From positions 1 to 64,000 of IMG/VR virus record IMGVR_UViG_3300031857_000010: 64,000 nt of DNA; one strand, 5' to 3'. Positions 8,906-18,339 of the stretch are shown here, piece by piece (position 1 is the first letter of the stretch; each line of letters begins with the position of its first letter). The translations under genes were made by a program, and so were the position numbers. The notes beneath the pieces were generated by a model that did no database searches, was not told the DNA's origin, and was given only the letters and a program-made list of their open reading frames with translations. Origin of the DNA: a virus.

Positions 8906-9697
8906 TTATAAATATTTTTTTTTAAAGTATATCATAGATAAAATTTGCATATCTAGACTTGGTAAATTAATATCACTTTCTAGACATTTGTTTATGTTTT
9001 TTTTATTAAGAACGGGATTTATTTTTTTATTTAAATGTAGAAAATTATTAAATTTTGATAGTAATTGATATTTGCTTAATTTTTCTGAGCCTACTTGAAT
9101 TACATTTTCAAAATTTTCAGGATTTTCTATAATAAATTCACAAATTTCAGCCCACTGCAATGTAGTTATTCCATTCCAAAAAACATTAGTAAATCCATCA
9201 ATTATTTGTCTTTCATTATTAACAAACCAATTCCAAAGAGAAAAATTAGAATTTTTTTCTGGTCCAACGATAGAAGTTCTTATTTGCTTTACATTTTTAT
9301 AGTTTTTCTCTAAGAACAATGATCCATATGCTTTGGATGAACCATAATTATCTTCAGCATTTCTTATTGTTTTTTTTGAATAAAATCCATTTTCTTCAAT
9401 ATTACCATTAAACTCACAATCTGTGCTAGGATGAATGATCAATCCATTAAAATTATCAGCCAACCATATTGGAAGCATGATGTTAATCGTTAAGTAATCA
9501 TTAAGTTTTGGATTTTTTTGAGGAATAATTCCTATGCAATTAATTAATACATCAGCTTCAGAATTTTTAATTTTCAGTTTAAAATTTTCATCAGGCCATT
9601 TCAAATCTAATGTATCAACTTTGAAACCTTTGATTTTAAAATAACTTAAAACAACATGGCCTAACATACCATTGTGGCCCAATATTAAAATTTTCAT
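8906..9697 (-). CDS. RmlD-like NAD(P)-dependent sugar-nucleotide reductase
   Basis: This 263-residue short-chain dehydrogenase starts with a clear Rossmann motif (ILILGHNGMLGHVV). It also has an NCIGIIPQ stretch, STDCEFNG, and the catalytic YGSSK at about residue 117. The order fits the RmlD family (dTDP-4-dehydrorhamnose reductase and relatives), which reduce 4-keto sugar nucleotides; family members are usually 280-300 residues. The stop codon is followed immediately by the ATG of the next gene, so the two are probably translationally coupled. No RmlA, RmlB or RmlC is visible nearby, so the substrate may come from the host or from the PseB-like enzyme two genes upstream. Confidence 0.75.
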   Translation of the reverse strand: MKILILGHNGMLGHVVLSYFKIKGFKVDTLDLKWPDENFKLKIKNSEADVLINCIGIIPQKNPKLNDYLTINIMLPIWLADNFNGLIIHPSTDCEFNGNIEENGFYSKKTIRNAEDNYGSSKAYGSLFLEKNYKNVKQIRTSIVGPEKNSNFSLWNWFVNNERQIIDGFTNVFWNGITTLQWAEICEFIIENPENFENVIQVGSEKLSKYQLLSKFNNFLHLNKKINPVLNKKNINKCLESDINLPSLDMQILSMIYFKKKYL

Positions 9698-9700
9698 TAT

Positions 9701-10252
9701 TTAGTAAATTAATTGTTTAAATCTACTGATTTTTTTTACCATGGTAACGCCCGGATTAAATGGTAGTGTTAGAATTTCAAAATCGTCAATTAAATTTTTT
9801 TTAATAAATAAAGGGGTTTTATATGCATCATTACAAAAACCCGGATCAAACATGTAAGGGTCATAAGGGTATGTATCATGAAAGAATATGAATCCATCTT
9901 CTATAATGTGTTTTGAGGCATTCATAAAATCTTTTAAAGATTGTTCATGTGAATGATCAGCATCAATAAAAATCATATCAAACTTAATGTTGGGATCTAG
10001 TTCTTCAAAAAATTTGTCTGTTGTCATTTGAAAATATTTCATATTACCTTTTAAGTTAAATGGACATGATGATGTGTCTACTCCCCAAGACTCTTGACAA
10101 AATTCAGAAATTGGATTAAAATTTCTTCCATCTCTCACACCAAGCTCTAAATATCTTTCAGGTTTTAAGTATGAACATATAAATGAAAAATAAGATACAT
10201 GATCAAATGTTTCAAGTGGTGGTGGTACGTTTCTTAAGTGTATTGGTTTCAT
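9701..10252 (-). CDS. Class I SAM-dependent methyltransferase
   Basis: This 183-residue protein has the Methyltransf_24 layout: a SAM-binding loop YLELGVRDGRNF near residue 35, FDMIFIDADHSHEQSLKDF near 90-108, and GFIFFHDTYPYDPYMF near 118-133. The acidic FIDADH and HDT motifs are typical of small sugar or cephalosporin-hydroxylase-like methyltransferases in polysaccharide loci. It lies 3 bases from the RmlD-like gene and 8 from the PseB-like gene in the same orientation, so methylation of a sugar is likely. Substrate unknown. Confidence 0.75.
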   Translation of the reverse strand: MKPIHLRNVPPPLETFDHVSYFSFICSYLKPERYLELGVRDGRNFNPISEFCQESWGVDTSSCPFNLKGNMKYFQMTTDKFFEELDPNIKFDMIFIDADHSHEQSLKDFMNASKHIIEDGFIFFHDTYPYDPYMFDPGFCNDAYKTPLFIKKNLIDDFEILTLPFNPGVTMVKKISRFKQLIY

Positions 10253-10259
10253 ATTTTTT

Positions 10260-11186
10260 TTAAATATTGTTGAAGTAATTTTTGTTCAATAAAAATGTAT
10301 TTAATTCTTCTTTACTTAGACAGTGATCTTTACTTGAATATTCTTTGAAATTTAATTCATTGAAAACCTTATGATAATGCATTAACAAATAATTATCAAT
10401 TTCTTTTGTTCTAGAAACTTCTTCTTCTGCAATCATGATTTCGTGTATTTTTTCAGATATTCTTGGTTCACCTATTTTATATCTCAAACCAAATTTTTTT
10501 TGATAAATTTCGAAAAGATCTTTAATATAAAAACTTTTTATTTTAGGTATTATATTGTAGCTTTTTTGTGTCAAAGAAAATTCAACTAACTCTATAGCTT
10601 CATCAATAGTCAAAATAAATCTTGTCATATTTTCAGAATATAGAGTCAGTTCGTAGTCTTTTTTTATAGCATCCCAAATTAGAGGGATAATACTTCCAGT
10701 AGAATTAGCAACATTTCCATAAATTGCACAACTCAATCTTGTTTCTGAGCATTCAGAGTTCACTATAAAACTTTCTCCAGCTACAAATTTCATAGCTCCA
10801 TATAAAGTCGTAGCTCCTCTACTCTTATCAGAAGAAATAAAACAAGCTGATTCCATCTTATTTTCCTCTGCTACCCTTCTTGAGTTTAATGCCCCTTCTA
10901 TAATTATTTTTACTGCTTCCTCCACGTTTTGATCAACACTTTCTATTTGTTTTAGAGAAGCTGCAAAAATTCCAATATCATGTTTTGTTGAAGCTCTCTT
11001 TAATAAATCATAGTTTCTAATATCTCCAATTACAGTTTTAATTTTTGGATATTCTTTTTTTAAAAAATAATGCTTTGATTCATCTCTACTATAAACTGTA
11101 ATTTCGTTATTATTATAATATTTTTTTATAAGATTTTTACCTAAAAAACCTGCACCTCCGGTTATAAATATTTTTTTATCTTTCAT
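10260..11186 (-). CDS. PseB/FlaA1-like UDP-GlcNAc 4,6-dehydratase family protein
   Basis: A 308-residue extended SDR. It has the N-terminal glycine motif FITGGAGFLGKNL, a VIGDIRNYDLL stretch, and the active-site segment SSDKSRGATTLYGAMKFVAG near residue 115-134. The pairing of an SDK motif with YxxxK is characteristic of the Polysacc_synt_2 group, such as PseB and FlaA1. Enzymes of this type convert UDP-GlcNAc to a 4-keto-6-deoxy sugar, the first step towards pseudaminic acid or bacillosamine-type sugars. No PseC or later enzymes are seen, so the final product is open. It lies 5 bases downstream of the giant fusion gene. Confidence 0.75.
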   Translation of the reverse strand: MKDKKIFITGGAGFLGKNLIKKYYNNNEITVYSRDESKHYFLKKEYPKIKTVIGDIRNYDLLKRASTKHDIGIFAASLKQIESVDQNVEEAVKIIIEGALNSRRVAEENKMESACFISSDKSRGATTLYGAMKFVAGESFIVNSECSETRLSCAIYGNVANSTGSIIPLIWDAIKKDYELTLYSENMTRFILTIDEAIELVEFSLTQKSYNIIPKIKSFYIKDLFEIYQKKFGLRYKIGEPRISEKIHEIMIAEEEVSRTKEIDNYLLMHYHKVFNELNFKEYSSKDHCLSKEELNTFLLNKNYFNNI

Positions 11187-11191
11187 AATTT

Positions 11192-14100
11192 TTAAATTAA
11201 ATCAAATTCATGGTCTAGGTTTTTTGAATATTGTAAATATCTTTCATATTCCTCCATAAACGGATTTAGATTTCCCCCCTGTGAAGCTCCGGGTTGATAG
11301 TACCATCTTTCGTTCAAATGATATATTTTTGGATCTAGATATTTGTTCGCAATTCTCACTGTTCCATCTATTTCATTTTTCCATGGATTTTCATTCTCTT
11401 CTAAAGAAGAAATTAGAAATTCTCTATTCCAGATACATGCATTGTGAGTCAAAAGCCATTCACTATTATTTTTTGCTTTTAATACTCTTTTACCTTCAAC
11501 AAAATGACTTGTTTTAATAAATTCATATGAACCCCAAAGCTTTTCATGTATTCTTAGACAGTTCCAATCGTTTAACCTAACCTTGTGAAGAGATTTCTTG
11601 AAAGTATTATAATCAGCTTTTACTGTAAGCCACATATCTTCCTGCATATATAATACATATTTTGTATTCAATTTACTCAAAATATCGAGTAGTCTATTTG
11701 AAAATTGAGATGAGTCAATTGATTTAGGAGATTTAATGTTATTAACCCTGAAATCATTGAATGGTAAATCTTTTTCTTCTGTACAAAAATATACCGGCCA
11801 ATTCAAACTCCAATCCCAATATCTGGAAAAAGATAAATACCAACCATTCCAAAATCTTTCATAATTATCACATGATTGAATAATTACAGTTATATCATCA
11901 TCAATATTTTCTTTTCTATATATTGGGGTATTTGGATCGATATCAGTTCCCTCTTTAAATCTCATATCTATTGATGATATTCCGGGCTGTTGAAGAAAAT
12001 AAGGTATTCTATAAATTCCTCTTTTTCTGTTCCAGAAAAATATATTACACCATAGATCATATGCATCCCAATTTGTATTTAATAGTTTATCTGCATATTC
12101 ATTTATGTGAGATTTAGTTATTAAATAACAATGTGCTTCTGATTGTTTGAACGTGAAGAACAAATCATTAACTATATTTTCGTGCTCAACTCCCGGAATT
12201 TGTTTACCAAAAGATGTTGAGATTAAATCATGTTTATTGTTTAAAAAATAGGTATCTATAATTTTTTCATAAACTTCTTTATATTCACCAAAAACTATAC
12301 AATCACATTCACAAATCAATATAGCATCATAATTTTTTATATAATCATCACAAATTGATTTTTTGTGTGAATTATAACATCCATAGTGAGATGGTGTCAA
12401 CAAATAATCTCCGGGATTTAAAGATATTGCGTGTGGTCTTTGACAATTTTCATAAGGGGGTAAATCATAATATTTTGGTGTTATTAATTGTTCATAATCT
12501 AATCCGTAAGATGATAGGTTGCGAAGAGATTCTATAGATTTAATTTCTCTTGGACCTTCGGGATTATTTAATATATGAATTATTTTGATTTTTGGTTTTT
12601 TGATACAATAAAAATTAGATAAATTTTTATCATCTGTATAATTGTCTTGATAATTGAAGCCACAATCTTTTAAAGTTTTTACTATAAAATTATACCCTTC
12701 AATTCCTATTGAATTAATATGAATCTCTCCTGTTATTTTCTTTATTTTATGTTTTAAAAAATCTTTGTCAATAGTTTCAAAAAATTCTAATTCTGCCCCT
12801 TCGCAATCAATCTTTAAATAATCGATATAATTGATATTGTTTTCAGAAATAAAATCATTTACATTTTTTATTGTGACTTTTTCTTTTTTTCTATTTAAAC
12901 CCCAATAATGTTCTATGTTTTCTGTTAATTCTTTCTTACCTGATATTGATGAAACCTCGCCTGTTAAAAATTCTACTTCTTCATTTTTAGCACCTATTCC
13001 GAAATTGAAAACTTGTATGTTGGATAAATCTTTTGTATTAAATTTTAAATATTCATATGTCTCTTTTATGGGTTCTATTGAATAAACCTTTTTAGCACCC
13101 ATCGAAGCAGCATATAATGTAAAAAGTCCTATATTAGAACCAATATCAACAACTATATCATTATTCTCTATGTTTTTATAATCTTCTCTTATGAAAATTT
13201 CATAAAAACTCCAAAATGAAGAATGATCTATTGGATTACATTTAAGTTCTATTTTTTTATTTTGTATTATTATTTCTGTTGTTGGAAATACATTTGGTTT
13301 CCATGTAGTTTTTTTTAAATCTAAAAAAGATTCACTTTGTATTATGTTTAAATCGTTGTCAAAAAATTCTACACAAATTCCATTTCTATGATTTTGTTGA
13401 GCATTTGGAATCATCCACATTCCATCTCCCTTATTGAAAGATAAGTCTGAATATAGACTTTGAAAAACTAAATTGGTTAAGGGGTCTCTCATTCTTATAT
13501 TGTATGTTTTGAGAGAAGGGTGATTGCTTATTATTGAATAATGTATTTTACCTTCATTTTCATCATAAGACACATCAAAAAATTTTTGTTTAGTTCTAAG
13601 TTTTAATTTATCTTTAATTAATTCAATATTGTTCTCTGAATTAGATAAATAATTTATATTATCAAATTTATCAAAATAATTTTGATATACATCTAAATTA
13701 TAAAGTAGAATTGGAATTTTCCAACCGATAGCTTCTCTTAAAACTAAAGGCATTGTCTCTTTATCACCATTATTGCCCCTAGATGTAAAAAGAAATAAAT
13801 CCATGCAACTGTAAAAAGTATCTGTATCATTTCTTTCACCCCATATTCTGCAATTTGCAGGTTTGTTAATTAATAAAGGTTCCCAATAGAATTTAAAATT
13901 ATCAGCCTGATTTCCTAAAAAATGAAATTCTACAGTATTGTCAAAATATTTAGCTAATTCAAATATTTCAGCTTGATTTTTTCTTGGTGTAAAAAGTCCA
14001 ACATTTAATATATGTTTTTTTTTGGGATCTAATCCTAGTTTTATTAATGTTTCCTCTCTATTGGGTCTTTCTTTGTATTCTATTGGATATTCTGCCAAAT

Positions 14101-14557
14101 ATTTAGGAACATCAATATTTTTATATTGTTCAATTTGCCAATTGCTTACAAAAAGAAATGCATCTGGAAAATATTTTTTGTTTTCATCCGGATTGTAAGA
14201 TGAATCATGACTAGTTTCAAAAATTTTATATGATCTATTTTTATTATAAATAAAATCAGCAATTTCTTTTGGTAAAAAATATTCCGGAATTTCTTCAATA
14301 TGAATGAAATCTGGTTTGATATTATCAATTAAATCTTTAATTTCATATAATTTGTTTTGTCCTAAAGAGAAAAAATGATTTTCATCTAAAATTTTTGTTA
14401 TTCTGTTTCTTTGAATTACTAAAACTCCACCAGTAATATTTTCATATTCAATACAGAAAACCTCTAATTTATCCTTAAGAAGTTCTATTTTTTTGAATAA
14501 GTATTGTGGTAGACCCCCTGTTGAAAGGTGTGGAGCAATAAATATTATTTTTTTCAT
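11192..14557 (-). CDS. Four-module GT-FkbM methyltransferase-GT fusion protein
   Basis: This 1121-residue protein is the largest of sugar cluster I. Residues 1-330 are a GT-B (GT4-like) domain: FIAPHLSTGGLPQYLF, HILNVGLFTPRKNQAEIF near 195 and MPLVLREAIGWKIPILLYN near 285. Residues ~465-640 are an FkbM methyltransferase: VVDIGSNIGLFTLYAASMGA near 470, YSIEPIKETYEYLKFN, and YLKIDCEGAELEFFE. Residues ~655-880 form a third domain containing ILICECDCIVFGEY, resembling a GT-A fold. Residues ~887-1121 form a fourth, GT-A-like domain (VIIQSCDNYERFWNGWYLSF, LYMQEDMWL). The fusion suggests sequential addition and methylation on one acceptor. It starts the sugar cluster I operon, 41 bases after the structural gene block. 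Confidence 0.8.
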   Translation of the reverse strand: MKKIIFIAPHLSTGGLPQYLFKKIELLKDKLEVFCIEYENITGGVLVIQRNRITKILDENHFFSLGQNKLYEIKDLIDNIKPDFIHIEEIPEYFLPKEIADFIYNKNRSYKIFETSHDSSYNPDENKKYFPDAFLFVSNWQIEQYKNIDVPKYLAEYPIEYKERPNREETLIKLGLDPKKKHILNVGLFTPRKNQAEIFELAKYFDNTVEFHFLGNQADNFKFYWEPLLINKPANCRIWGERNDTDTFYSCMDLFLFTSRGNNGDKETMPLVLREAIGWKIPILLYNLDVYQNYFDKFDNINYLSNSENNIELIKDKLKLRTKQKFFDVSYDENEGKIHYSIISNHPSLKTYNIRMRDPLTNLVFQSLYSDLSFNKGDGMWMIPNAQQNHRNGICVEFFDNDLNIIQSESFLDLKKTTWKPNVFPTTEIIIQNKKIELKCNPIDHSSFWSFYEIFIREDYKNIENNDIVVDIGSNIGLFTLYAASMGAKKVYSIEPIKETYEYLKFNTKDLSNIQVFNFGIGAKNEEVEFLTGEVSSISGKKELTENIEHYWGLNRKKEKVTIKNVNDFISENNINYIDYLKIDCEGAELEFFETIDKDFLKHKIKKITGEIHINSIGIEGYNFIVKTLKDCGFNYQDNYTDDKNLSNFYCIKKPKIKIIHILNNPEGPREIKSIESLRNLSSYGLDYEQLITPKYYDLPPYENCQRPHAISLNPGDYLLTPSHYGCYNSHKKSICDDYIKNYDAILICECDCIVFGEYKEVYEKIIDTYFLNNKHDLISTSFGKQIPGVEHENIVNDLFFTFKQSEAHCYLITKSHINEYADKLLNTNWDAYDLWCNIFFWNRKRGIYRIPYFLQQPGISSIDMRFKEGTDIDPNTPIYRKENIDDDITVIIQSCDNYERFWNGWYLSFSRYWDWSLNWPVYFCTEEKDLPFNDFRVNNIKSPKSIDSSQFSNRLLDILSKLNTKYVLYMQEDMWLTVKADYNTFKKSLHKVRLNDWNCLRIHEKLWGSYEFIKTSHFVEGKRVLKAKNNSEWLLTHNACIWNREFLISSLEENENPWKNEIDGTVRIANKYLDPKIYHLNERWYYQPGASQGGNLNPFMEEYERYLQYSKNLDHEFDLI

Positions 14558-14598
14558 TAATTATAAAATTAATAAAAAAAACTTAAAAAAGAAATTAT

Positions 14599-15480
14599 TT
14601 ATTCTCCATTACCCCTAGAAAGTTGATCAAATTCTTGATCAAAATTCGTTATTGTTCTTTGTTCTCTGACATCGACGTTACCAAATTCAAAATCAGTTTT
14701 CCTTGTGAATAAATTGTATTGTCTGTAAATGAAATTCTGATCATTAAAATAAGTCAAAATACCATTTTGTAAATCTCTGGTCGAATTTCCATAAAGTGCA
14801 TAAGAAAGTGTTTTTATAGTTTGATCAACCATTTCCACTTCAACATAAAAAGGGTCAAAATAAGTATTTGTAATTAATACTTTTTGATTTTTTTGACCAA
14901 TATCTACTCTGACATTATTTGATATCAAACTACCCTGATCTGGTGATACTGTTAAAAACAAAATTGTTCCAGCAGGGTCTAGGACATAAGTTGTTGCCCC
15001 TTGATTTACGGTATTATTATTTACATTGATGCTTACCAAATCACTTGAAGTTATAATTCTTGTTAAATTATTGATTTTTACATCATTGCTATCAAAATAT
15101 TCAATTTGATAACCTACAAGTGAATTATTTCTAGAAAACTGTAAAGCAGGTATTACTATGCCTTTTTTTGATATATTTAGCTGATTATTATCGTTTGTTA
15201 CTACGTATGAACAATCTAATATCGTGGTTTGAAATGTTTTTGGCTTAATTAATATGCTATAATATCCCAATTTATTAAACACATTTGCCGGAAGTCTTAA
15301 TTTATACATTCCGTCAGCACCAATAAGTTTTCTAAAATCTGAATTTGTTATGGAGTTAAAAAGGGGCCTCAGTTGTATGTCGCCAATTTCCTCTCTAGAA
15401 GCACTATAGGCATAAAGAATGTCAACGTCATCAATTGACACATCTGCTAATTTGTTTACACCATATAGACCAACCGCCAT
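14599..15480 (-). CDS. Probable virion (tail/baseplate region) protein
   Basis: A 293-residue protein that I do not recognise. It opens with MAVGLYGVNKLADVSIDDVD. Much of it reads as beta-strands rich in Asn, Ile, Val and Thr, like the other structural-type proteins in this block; no catalytic motif, signal peptide or membrane segment is seen. It is the last gene of the 26485-14599 block and is separated from the nucleotidyltransferase-bearing gene by 39 bases. A TATTTATT sequence lies 18 bases upstream of its start (15499-15506), so it may also have its own promoter. Tail or baseplate role inferred from context. Confidence 0.6.
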   Translation of the reverse strand: MAVGLYGVNKLADVSIDDVDILYAYSASREEIGDIQLRPLFNSITNSDFRKLIGADGMYKLRLPANVFNKLGYYSILIKPKTFQTTILDCSYVVTNDNNQLNISKKGIVIPALQFSRNNSLVGYQIEYFDSNDVKINNLTRIITSSDLVSINVNNNTVNQGATTYVLDPAGTILFLTVSPDQGSLISNNVRVDIGQKNQKVLITNTYFDPFYVEVEMVDQTIKTLSYALYGNSTRDLQNGILTYFNDQNFIYRQYNLFTRKTDFEFGNVDVREQRTITNFDQEFDQLSRGNGE

Positions 15481-15519
15481 ATTTTAATATTATTTAAAAA
15501 TAAATAGTATTTTAAAAAA

Positions 15520-17982
15520 TTATAGAGATAACATTTCTTGATATACATTATTGATTTTCGGTTGAAAATAAGCTAAAACTTCTTGCCAATTGTTAAATGT
15601 GCTATTTCTTATCTCTTCTAAGTTATCATTTGATTGTTGAATATCTAAAATTTTACCATTTTTGATTAAATCTATTGACATTTCATAACCTCGGATAACA
15701 GACCATAAAGCTTTTTGGTACCTTTCAAATTCTCTATTTTCAAAAGATTTTTGGGCTAAATTCAAATGAAAATCTCCTCTTTCTTTTTGTTTTGTTTTTA
15801 TTTTTTGTTTATCTAAAACATAATTAAATTTAATTCTTTCTAGGGCTTTAAAATCATATGATTGCGTGTTATAAACTTGCCAAACCCTATCTGTAGGAAC
15901 GTAGTCTTCTACAAATGCACTTCCAGTTACATCGTTTAATTGTTTTTCAAATTCATCTGGGTTGTAAATATAATACTCAACATTGTCCTCTTTTATAATG
16001 GTGAGAGGTTCAGCATTTTGGGCAACAATTATAATATCTATATCTGAAGTATCATTTACAGTACCAAAATAATACGAACCATAAACATAAATGTTATATA
16101 TACCACTCATGGGAACACCAATTTTTTTTGCGATATTAAATAAATTTATAGAAGAGAGTTTTAAAATACTCTGTAATTTTGAATTTACTGAATCCTCTAA
16201 ATTGGGATCAAAAATGTCTCTACTTAAAATATTTGGGTTTGGTGTTAAATAATTTATATCAATATAATCTTGTCTGTATCTCTCTAAAAAACTGTCACTA
16301 AAATTCTCGAAAACAAATCCATTATACATTAATTTACACTTGTTTGTGTTTGTAACATCGATTTGTTCATAATAATTATATGTGCTTAAGTCATAAAATT
16401 CCTCTAAATAAATTATTAAATATTGACAAATTTGATTGGGATTGTTGAAAGGTCTTAAAGATAAAACTATTGGAGATCTAACTCCCCAATTCTTGTAAAT
16501 GTTTATATTTATGGTTTTAACAGTATCTCCTATATCAAATTGCAGTTCATATGTTGGATCTAAAACATCGTTGTTTGGATTGGCTAAGTTAAAAGCACTA
16601 ATTCCGTCATCAGGACCCAGAAGGCTTGGTGAGAAGTATTCGTAGTTTAATATAACTTTATCTCTTTTATTTGGGAAATTATGTTTTATTGAAATTGAAA
16701 GTTGATTAGTATTTAAGGGATCATAAATTTGACCAATATAGTCTAAATTATACCAATTTTGATCTTGAACAAATTCAAATTCACACCTAGTTAGATTCGG
16801 TACATTTGAATTGTTATTAGAGCCCATAGACATTGATCTAGATTGTCTAATACTCAAGCTTAAATTTGGGTTAGAGCTATCTATTAAAGTATTAATTTGA
16901 GCTGATAAATCAATTACACTTTGATAAATATAGTTTTGATTTATATCCTGCACACTATTGAAGTTGGGGCTATAACTCCTATAATTCCAATTAAAATATT
17001 GTTTAAAAACATTGAAACCTCTAAAGTTTTGTATTTGATTGTCATTTGATGGTTGAGGAATATTTATGACTTGTGCTGGAGAGCTAAAATAAATACCATC
17101 TTCTAAAACTATTTGTGCTGTATTGTTTTGACTTTGACTTATTGAATTATTGGATTGATTTTGCATTCTCAAAAAATTTACCGGAAGTAAACTTTCAAGA
17201 TATTTTATTGAATTGGTATTTGGACCGAAATTAGAATTTGAACTTTGTTGAAGTCTGATAATTTCATCTATGTTACCATAAAGTGGTTGACTATTAAAGT
17301 TATTTCTATACAAATATCTAGTTACATTAATATTTCCATCACATGTGTCTTTAAAATATTGTGAAAAGTCTTCAAATGATAATAAGGCACTTTTTTTATT
17401 AATTGTTATATTAAGATAGTAATTCTCACTATCTCCAGTAAAATTAATAAAATCAGATGGTCTTGTTGCGTTTGGATAGTTATTTGGTAAAAAATTACCA
17501 TTAGGTAAAACCCTATTGGTAAAATAATTTGTTAAAGAATTAGTTTTTAGATATTTTTCATCAGCATTGAATAAACTGTTTTTTGTATCTATGAGATTAA
17601 TATCAGTGTTTTCAATATCTGTACTTTGACCTTGATTTGAATAATTAATATATTTCCTATAATAATCATTAAAAAATTCTGCTAATTTTTTATTATCATA
17701 AAATAAATCCCTAAATTCCTCAATTGTAAGGAGGCTTTTTATATAATTAATAAACTCTAAAGCAATTTTTTCATTTTCAGGTTTATCTAAAAAAGCTTTG
17801 ACATTTAAATCATTTACTAATGATACACCTACCTGAGGTGTGTAAGAGAAATATTCTTGATTTAAATTAATATTTTGTTGAGTATCATACAATACAGGCT
17901 CGTTAGAATCTAAAGTCAAAAGACTATTTAGATTTGTATTAGCACTGAAGGCAATGTTGTATAATATCTCAAATTTTTGCAT
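15520..17982 (-). CDS. Large virion-region protein with C-terminal nucleotidyltransferase and HEPN-like module
   Basis: An 820-residue protein. Residues 1 to ~600 are Asn-rich with no recognisable domain and resemble structural proteins nearby. Near residues 632-652 there is a clean minimal-nucleotidyltransferase motif: YGSYYFGT followed by NDTSDIDIIIVAQ, that is GS...SDxD, with the acidic pair intact. A helical segment at ~730-780 (DFHLNLAQKSFENREFERY, then ALWSVIRGYEMSIDLI) has the spacing of HEPN or KNTase C-terminal helices. MNT and HEPN domains occur together in toxin-antitoxin pairs and in antibiotic nucleotidyltransferases. Finding them on the end of a protein in a baseplate-type operon is unusual. 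It may modify a virion or host target, or be a building block without activity. The domain call is sound for NTase, tentative for HEPN. Confidence 0.7.
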   Translation of the reverse strand: MQKFEILYNIAFSANTNLNSLLTLDSNEPVLYDTQQNINLNQEYFSYTPQVGVSLVNDLNVKAFLDKPENEKIALEFINYIKSLLTIEEFRDLFYDNKKLAEFFNDYYRKYINYSNQGQSTDIENTDINLIDTKNSLFNADEKYLKTNSLTNYFTNRVLPNGNFLPNNYPNATRPSDFINFTGDSENYYLNITINKKSALLSFEDFSQYFKDTCDGNINVTRYLYRNNFNSQPLYGNIDEIIRLQQSSNSNFGPNTNSIKYLESLLPVNFLRMQNQSNNSISQSQNNTAQIVLEDGIYFSSPAQVINIPQPSNDNQIQNFRGFNVFKQYFNWNYRSYSPNFNSVQDINQNYIYQSVIDLSAQINTLIDSSNPNLSLSIRQSRSMSMGSNNNSNVPNLTRCEFEFVQDQNWYNLDYIGQIYDPLNTNQLSISIKHNFPNKRDKVILNYEYFSPSLLGPDDGISAFNLANPNNDVLDPTYELQFDIGDTVKTININIYKNWGVRSPIVLSLRPFNNPNQICQYLIIYLEEFYDLSTYNYYEQIDVTNTNKCKLMYNGFVFENFSDSFLERYRQDYIDINYLTPNPNILSRDIFDPNLEDSVNSKLQSILKLSSINLFNIAKKIGVPMSGIYNIYVYGSYYFGTVNDTSDIDIIIVAQNAEPLTIIKEDNVEYYIYNPDEFEKQLNDVTGSAFVEDYVPTDRVWQVYNTQSYDFKALERIKFNYVLDKQKIKTKQKERGDFHLNLAQKSFENREFERYQKALWSVIRGYEMSIDLIKNGKILDIQQSNDNLEEIRNSTFNNWQEVLAYFQPKINNVYQEMLSL

Positions 17983-17985
17983 TCT

Positions 17986-18339
17986 TTATTTATTAATAGT
18001 TATAGAAAAAATTTCTGCCTTTTTAATTATATTCTGAGTGGTCGGTACAAGAGTATTGTTGCTATTTGTCTTACCACTAATGCCGGTAGATCTTATACTT
18101 TCAAAAAAGCCAAATTCTATAAAAGACGGATTAATTAATTGTCTTTCCATTGATACTCTTAAGGGATCTAATTCAACGTCAACATAATCATCGAATAATT
18201 TTAATTCTCTGTTTAGTTTTACATTAAGATAAAAATCTTTATGGTTTTGAGTTCCATAAGTTCCATCAGGCTGAACAATTCCCTCTGGTCTAGAATCTAT
18301 ATATAATTTTATTTTTAAATTTTTTTCCATTTTAGTCAC
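17986..18339 (-). CDS. Small protein of the structural block, unknown
   Basis: This 117-residue protein begins MTKMEKNLKIKLYIDSRPEG and overlaps the end of the upstream 1104-residue gene by 8 bases. It contains YGTQNHKDFYLNVKLNRELK and ends TINK. A second ATG three codons in could also be the start. There are no recognisable motifs; the pattern of strands suggests a small beta-domain. Tight packing between two large structural-type genes suggests it is an accessory tail or baseplate component. Confidence 0.55.
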   Translation of the reverse strand: MTKMEKNLKIKLYIDSRPEGIVQPDGTYGTQNHKDFYLNVKLNRELKLFDDYVDVELDPLRVSMERQLINPSFIEFGFFESIRSTGISGKTNSNNTLVPTTQNIIKKAEIFSITINK

